From Thiodiazotropha sp040506195 (GTDB lineage: Bacteria > Pseudomonadota > Gammaproteobacteria > Chromatiales > Chromatiaceae), in contig JBEVXH010000003.1 in the NCBI GenBank assembly GCA_040506195.1, forward strand, positions 372,001-436,000: a DNA stretch of 64,000 bases, in the 5' to 3' direction. Each line of letters begins with the position of its first letter. Within the stretch, counting starts at the first letter, position 1. Positions 61,397-64,000 of the stretch are shown in pieces. The notes beneath the pieces are model-generated. The model was not told where the DNA came from and made no database searches. It saw only the letters and a program-made list of their open reading frames with translations. A program made the translations under genes and the position numbers.

Positions 61397-62725
61397 ATGA
61401 CCCTGACACATCGCCTGATATTGCTGGTGATCGTAATCGTCATGAGTATGCTCGCCAGTGGCGCCTACTATGCGATTGACGCCACGCGCGACAATATTTC
61501 AGACGAGATCAAGTCGAGTGCCCGCCTGACCATGCAACTGCTGACCGCAGCCCTGATCAGCGGCACTGCCGAGAACCAACCGGCGGAGCAGCAGATCCTG
61601 ATCAGCCATCTTCAGCGGCTGAACGATATCCGCCACCTCAACATCGCAGTGGTTCGTGGTGACGGCACGATCATCTATCCATTCAGCGAACGCCAACAGG
61701 CACGCCAACTGAGTGTACCCAGATGGTTCATCGATCTGGTGAAACCGCCGCCGGCAGAGTATCGCAAGCGTATCGCCAGCCCTCTGATCGGTACCAGCGA
61801 GATCGTTATCCTGGCCGATCCCACCGATGAGATCCAGGATGCATGGCGGGAAGCGCGCTCGATCGTTCTGCTCATCGTCTCCTTCACCATTCTCTGCATC
61901 ATTCTGATGGCCATCATCATCCGCCGCTCGCTGCAGCCGGTAAACGAGATCAGCACCGGTCTTGGAATCATTCAGTCGGGGGACTATGCCGCCCGTCTGC
62001 CCCATTTCAACCTGCCCGAACTCAATCGCCTGTCTCAGCAGTTCAACCACATGGCGCAGGTGCTGGATGAACAGCAGAGAGAAAACCGACAGCTGAACAA
62101 GCGGCTGCTGTCGGTACAGGAGTCGGAGCGTCGTCACCTGTCGCGGGAACTGCACGACGAACTGGGACAATCCATCAGCGCCATCAAAGCGATGGCGGTG
62201 ACCCTCAAGCTGCAAGCCGATGGAAAAACGGAGAGCGCCAATGCCATCATCGGTGTCTGCAACCATATGTATGGCGTGGTGCGGGACATGATGAACCGCC
62301 TGCGACCGGTAGCCCTGGAGGAGCTGGGGATGGTAACGGCAATAGAGCGGTTGGTGGACGGCTGGAACGACCGCCAGGAGGAGTGTTTCTGCGCCCTCGC
62401 AATCAGCGGCAACTTCGATGGGGTTGATGAGGATACGGCGATCACCCTTTATCGCATCGTACAGGAGGCACTGACCAATGTGGCCAAGCATGCCGCCGCG
62501 GAAAAGATTGAGATTCGACTCGAGCGGAATGCAGAAGGTTTGATTGCTTTGTATATACGGGATGATGGACATGGCTTTGACCAAAGCAGCAGGCACAAGG
62601 GTATGGGATTGCTGGGCATGCGTGAGCGGGTCGAGGCACTGAATGGGAAAATCTCCCTTGCCAGCGAGCCTGATCAGGGTGTATCAATCGATATTCATCT
62701 ACCCTTTACCCAGAAGACCGGCTGA
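61397..62725 (+). CDS. Sensor histidine kinase, NarX/MoxY type (pair 2)
   Basis: The 442-residue membrane kinase has helices at about 6-26 and 155-177. Its periplasmic section includes LNDIRHLNIAVVRGDGTIIYP, similar to LapD/MoxY input domains. HAMP, HisKA_3 with H253 (LSRELHDELGQSI) and an ATPase domain (IRDDGHGFDQSSRHKGMGLLGMRERV) follow. It is paralogous to the kinase at 56719. Divergent from one TonB receptor and upstream of another, it is a good candidate to sense a signal tied to their uptake. Confidence 0.92.
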   Translation: MTLTHRLILLVIVIVMSMLASGAYYAIDATRDNISDEIKSSARLTMQLLTAALISGTAENQPAEQQILISHLQRLNDIRHLNIAVVRGDGTIIYPFSERQQARQLSVPRWFIDLVKPPPAEYRKRIASPLIGTSEIVILADPTDEIQDAWREARSIVLLIVSFTILCIILMAIIIRRSLQPVNEISTGLGIIQSGDYAARLPHFNLPELNRLSQQFNHMAQVLDEQQRENRQLNKRLLSVQESERRHLSRELHDELGQSISAIKAMAVTLKLQADGKTESANAIIGVCNHMYGVVRDMMNRLRPVALEELGMVTAIERLVDGWNDRQEECFCALAISGNFDGVDEDTAITLYRIVQEALTNVAKHAAAEKIEIRLERNAEGLIALYIRDDGHGFDQSSRHKGMGLLGMRERVEALNGKISLASEPDQGVSIDIHLPFTQKTG

Positions 62726-62740
62726 CAGAGGCAATTGCAG

Positions 62741-63388
62741 ATGAATCCAATCCGGGTACTGTTGGTCGACGACCATGCTGTGGTGCGGGCAGGCTACCGC
62801 ACCCTGCTCGACGGCATACCCGACATCAAGGTCGTCGCCGAAGCCGAGCGGGGTGAAGAAGCCTGCCAGCGTTTCGCCGAGCTGCTTCCGAATGTAGTGG
62901 TGATGGATCTATCGCTACCCGGCATCGGCGGTCTTGAAGCGACCCGCCGTATCATCGCCCGTGACAGCGAAGCGGCGATACTGGTATTCAGCATGCACGA
63001 CGATACAGCCTTCGTGGAAAAGGCGCTGGCCGCCGGTGCGCGGGGTTATATCACCAAGAACAGCGCCGCCGAGATCATGGTCGATGCAATTCGCGCGGTG
63101 GCCTCGGGCCAGGCCTTCATCGATCATGAACTGGCACAGAATCTGGCCCTGCGCCGGGCCGGCGGAGGTGGGGAGATATTCGATTGCCTGACCACCCGTG
63201 AATTCCAGATTTTCAACCTCCTGGCCCACGGCAAGACACCGTCAGAAACCGCCGGCGAACTGGCGCTGAGTTATAAGACCGTAGCCAACTACACCACCCA
63301 GATCAAGCTCAAACTCAATGTAAAGACCTCCACGGAACTGGTACACCTTGCCATTCGACATGGGATCATCGACCCGGTCAGCGAATAG
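62741..63388 (+). CDS. NarL/FixJ-family response regulator (pair 2)
   Basis: This regulator, about 215 residues, has a receiver domain with LLVDDH and phospho-acceptor aspartate 56 (VVVMDLSLPGIGG), and a LuxR-type HTH (LTTREFQIFNLLAHGKTPSETAGELALSYKTVANYTTQIKLKL). ATG 62741 is preferred over a TTG two codons earlier. It follows its kinase by 15 bases. The CGGGAAAATWTCCCG palindrome near both adjoining receptors is a plausible binding site. Confidence 0.93.
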   Translation: MNPIRVLLVDDHAVVRAGYRTLLDGIPDIKVVAEAERGEEACQRFAELLPNVVVMDLSLPGIGGLEATRRIIARDSEAAILVFSMHDDTAFVEKALAAGARGYITKNSAAEIMVDAIRAVASGQAFIDHELAQNLALRRAGGGGEIFDCLTTREFQIFNLLAHGKTPSETAGELALSYKTVANYTTQIKLKLNVKTSTELVHLAIRHGIIDPVSE

Positions 63389-63399
63389 TTTTGATCGAC

Positions 63400-63440
63400 C
63401 CGCAAATGAACGCTGATAAACGCAAATCTTTTTTTACGCG
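63400..63440. repeat. CGCAAATGAACGC-type dispersed repeat, copy after pair 2
   Basis: CGCAAATGAACGCTGATAAA and then CGCAAATC followed by seven Ts lie after the response regulator. It matches the family at 54320 and 31580. The T-run might help terminate transcription. Confidence 0.55.
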
Positions 63441-63497
63441 TAGATACCATCATTCAAATACAGACCCAATGGGTGAATTCGCTGAGAATGTTTAACG

Positions 63498-63513
63498 GTG
63501 TCACGTGTGACAC
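63498..63513. promoter_or_regulatory. Palindrome upstream of the second TonB receptor
   Basis: GTGTCACGTGTGACAC is a perfect palindrome, and AAC and GTT extend it outward with one mismatched pair. It lies about 85 bases before the -10 of the receptor promoter, so it may be an operator for an unknown regulator. Confidence 0.45.
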
Positions 63514-63538
63514 TGTTCAAATATGTTCTTTTTTGGTA

Positions 63539-63603
63539 CGGGAAAATTTCCCGAAATCCCGAGAAAAGCTCCTCTTCAACTCAAGGTCTGAAGGGCATAT
63601 AAA
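63539..63603 (+). promoter_or_regulatory. Promoter and palindromic operator of the second TonB receptor
   Basis: CGGGAAAATTTCCCG (63539-63553) is a perfect palindrome matching that at 61360-61373. After 21 bases comes TTCAAC (63575-63580), 17 bases, then TATAAA (63598-63603). The receptor ATG follows at 63643. Confidence 0.6.
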
Positions 63604-63642
63604 TTCTCTCAAAGCAGCCAACAAAAAAGTGAGAAAACGACC

Positions 63643-64000
63643 ATGTACGCAGTTCCGCTTCGACAGACGAACCACAAGAGGTTGCTGTTCGCCGCCTTCC
63701 TCGTCCTGACGGGCTCCGGGACAGGGTGGGCGGATGAACGCTTACCGTCGATCGAAGTCATCAGCACCACCCCGCTGCACGGGGTCGAGATCGAACGCAC
63801 CCGTCTGCCGATGCATACCGAGATCGCCACTGACGATGATCTGCGGCAGCTGCAGAGCCTCGATCTCTCCGAGTTTCTGAACCAGCGATTCGGCAGCGTC
63901 TTTTTAAACGAGGCGCAAAACAATCCCCTGCAATCGGATCTGCTCTATCGGGGATTCGTAGCCTCGCCCCTGATCGGACTGCCCCAGGGCATGTCGGTCT
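63643..64000 (+). CDS. TonB-dependent receptor, truncated by the window end
   Basis: The first 119 residues are visible. A signal peptide (about 1-30, LLFAAFLVLTGSGTGWADE) precedes a TonB-box-like IEVISTTP. The plug domain start follows: LQSLDLSEFLNQRFGSVFLNEAQNNPLQSDLLYRGFVASPLIGLPQGMSV, which fits a TonB-dependent receptor plug. The rest lies beyond the window. It is downstream of pair 2 in the same direction and shares a palindromic upstream motif with the first receptor. Confidence 0.9.
   Translation, partial: MYAVPLRQTNHKRLLFAAFLVLTGSGTGWADERLPSIEVISTTPLHGVEIERTRLPMHTEIATDDDLRQLQSLDLSEFLNQRFGSVFLNEAQNNPLQSDLLYRGFVASPLIGLPQGMSV

Noticed and set aside
1..64000. CRISPR arrays, prophage, insertion sequences and rRNA genes
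   Set aside because: No regularly spaced repeats, transposase, integrase or rRNA sequence was seen.

Overview
The window is a chromosomal segment of a gammaproteobacterium. The supporting genes are a five-gene biotin operon bioB-F-H-C-D, sigma-32 RpoH, Mpl, a miaB-phoH-ybeY-lnt operon, thiD-thiE-hemL, rep, gmk-yicC, a GspA/GspB pair and a C4-dicarboxylate-type TRAP permease. Gene content (cytochromes c, a secreted rhodanese, many sensors) resembles the sulfur-oxidising or Chromatiales-like branches, but that placement is inference and I cannot name a genus. There is no prophage, CRISPR array, insertion sequence or rRNA. Most of the window is ordinary core genome; accessory-looking parts are about 1.2-4.1 kb (small orphan genes and degenerate sequence), the large surface protein at 4.1-6.9 kb, and the signalling genes at 26-30 kb and 56.7-64 kb.

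Layout. 0-1.2 kb: rpoH, preceded by a sigma-E-like promoter and a near-perfect CIRCE (HrcA) operator. 1.2-4.1 kb: HAD hydrolase, NTF2-like protein, small membrane protein, DUF1330 protein and a gene-poor stretch. 4.1-6.9 kb: a large Ig-repeat surface protein with a C-terminal sorting signal. 6.8-11.3 kb (minus strand): bioBFHCD. 11.4-15.0 kb: comF, then gspA-gspB and a Sel1 protein on the minus strand. 15.2-18.6 kb: periplasmic rhodanese and a secreted DUF255/DsbD-like fusion. 18.6-21 kb (minus): FAD oxidoreductase, IscA-like protein and DUF5063 protein. 21.2-26 kb: thiD-thiE-hemL and a DedA/PAP2 membrane protein. 26.1-30.4 kb: a PhnD-like/PAS sensor without an output domain, overlapping a diguanylate cyclase. 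30.6-41 kb: lipoprotein cytochrome c, then minus-strand ubiX, mpl, a membrane protein, an SDR, lnt-ybeY-phoH-miaB, gmk and yicC. 41.3-46.2 kb: Ser/Thr kinase plus PP2C phosphatase, GlsB-like protein, YpfJ metallopeptidase and a HerA-like ATPase. 46.4-48.9 kb: rph, rdgB, dodecin, LysM/BON protein. 49-52.2 kb (minus): DctQM without DctP, DUF2782 protein, LOG protein. 52.3-56.5 kb: rep, cytochrome c5, tRNA-Arg(CCG), hydroxyacid dehydrogenase. 56.7-64 kb: two paralogous NarL-type two-component pairs, a monooxygenase-like protein and two TonB-dependent receptors, the second cut by the window end.

The most notable signals are regulatory. (1) The rpoH upstream region places a CIRCE operator at the expected start of a sigma-E-type promoter. 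This would link three heat-shock and envelope-stress regulators at one gene. (2) A shared palindrome, CGGGAAAATWTCCCG, lies upstream of both TonB-dependent receptor genes that flank the second two-component pair; this suggests a local regulon. (3) A dispersed palindromic element about 35 bp long supplies the TAG stop codon of three unrelated genes (gspB, the GlsB-like gene and dctM). Several other short repeat families (GGTGCGGC palindromes and CGCAAATGAACGC-type repeats) occupy the intergenic regions.
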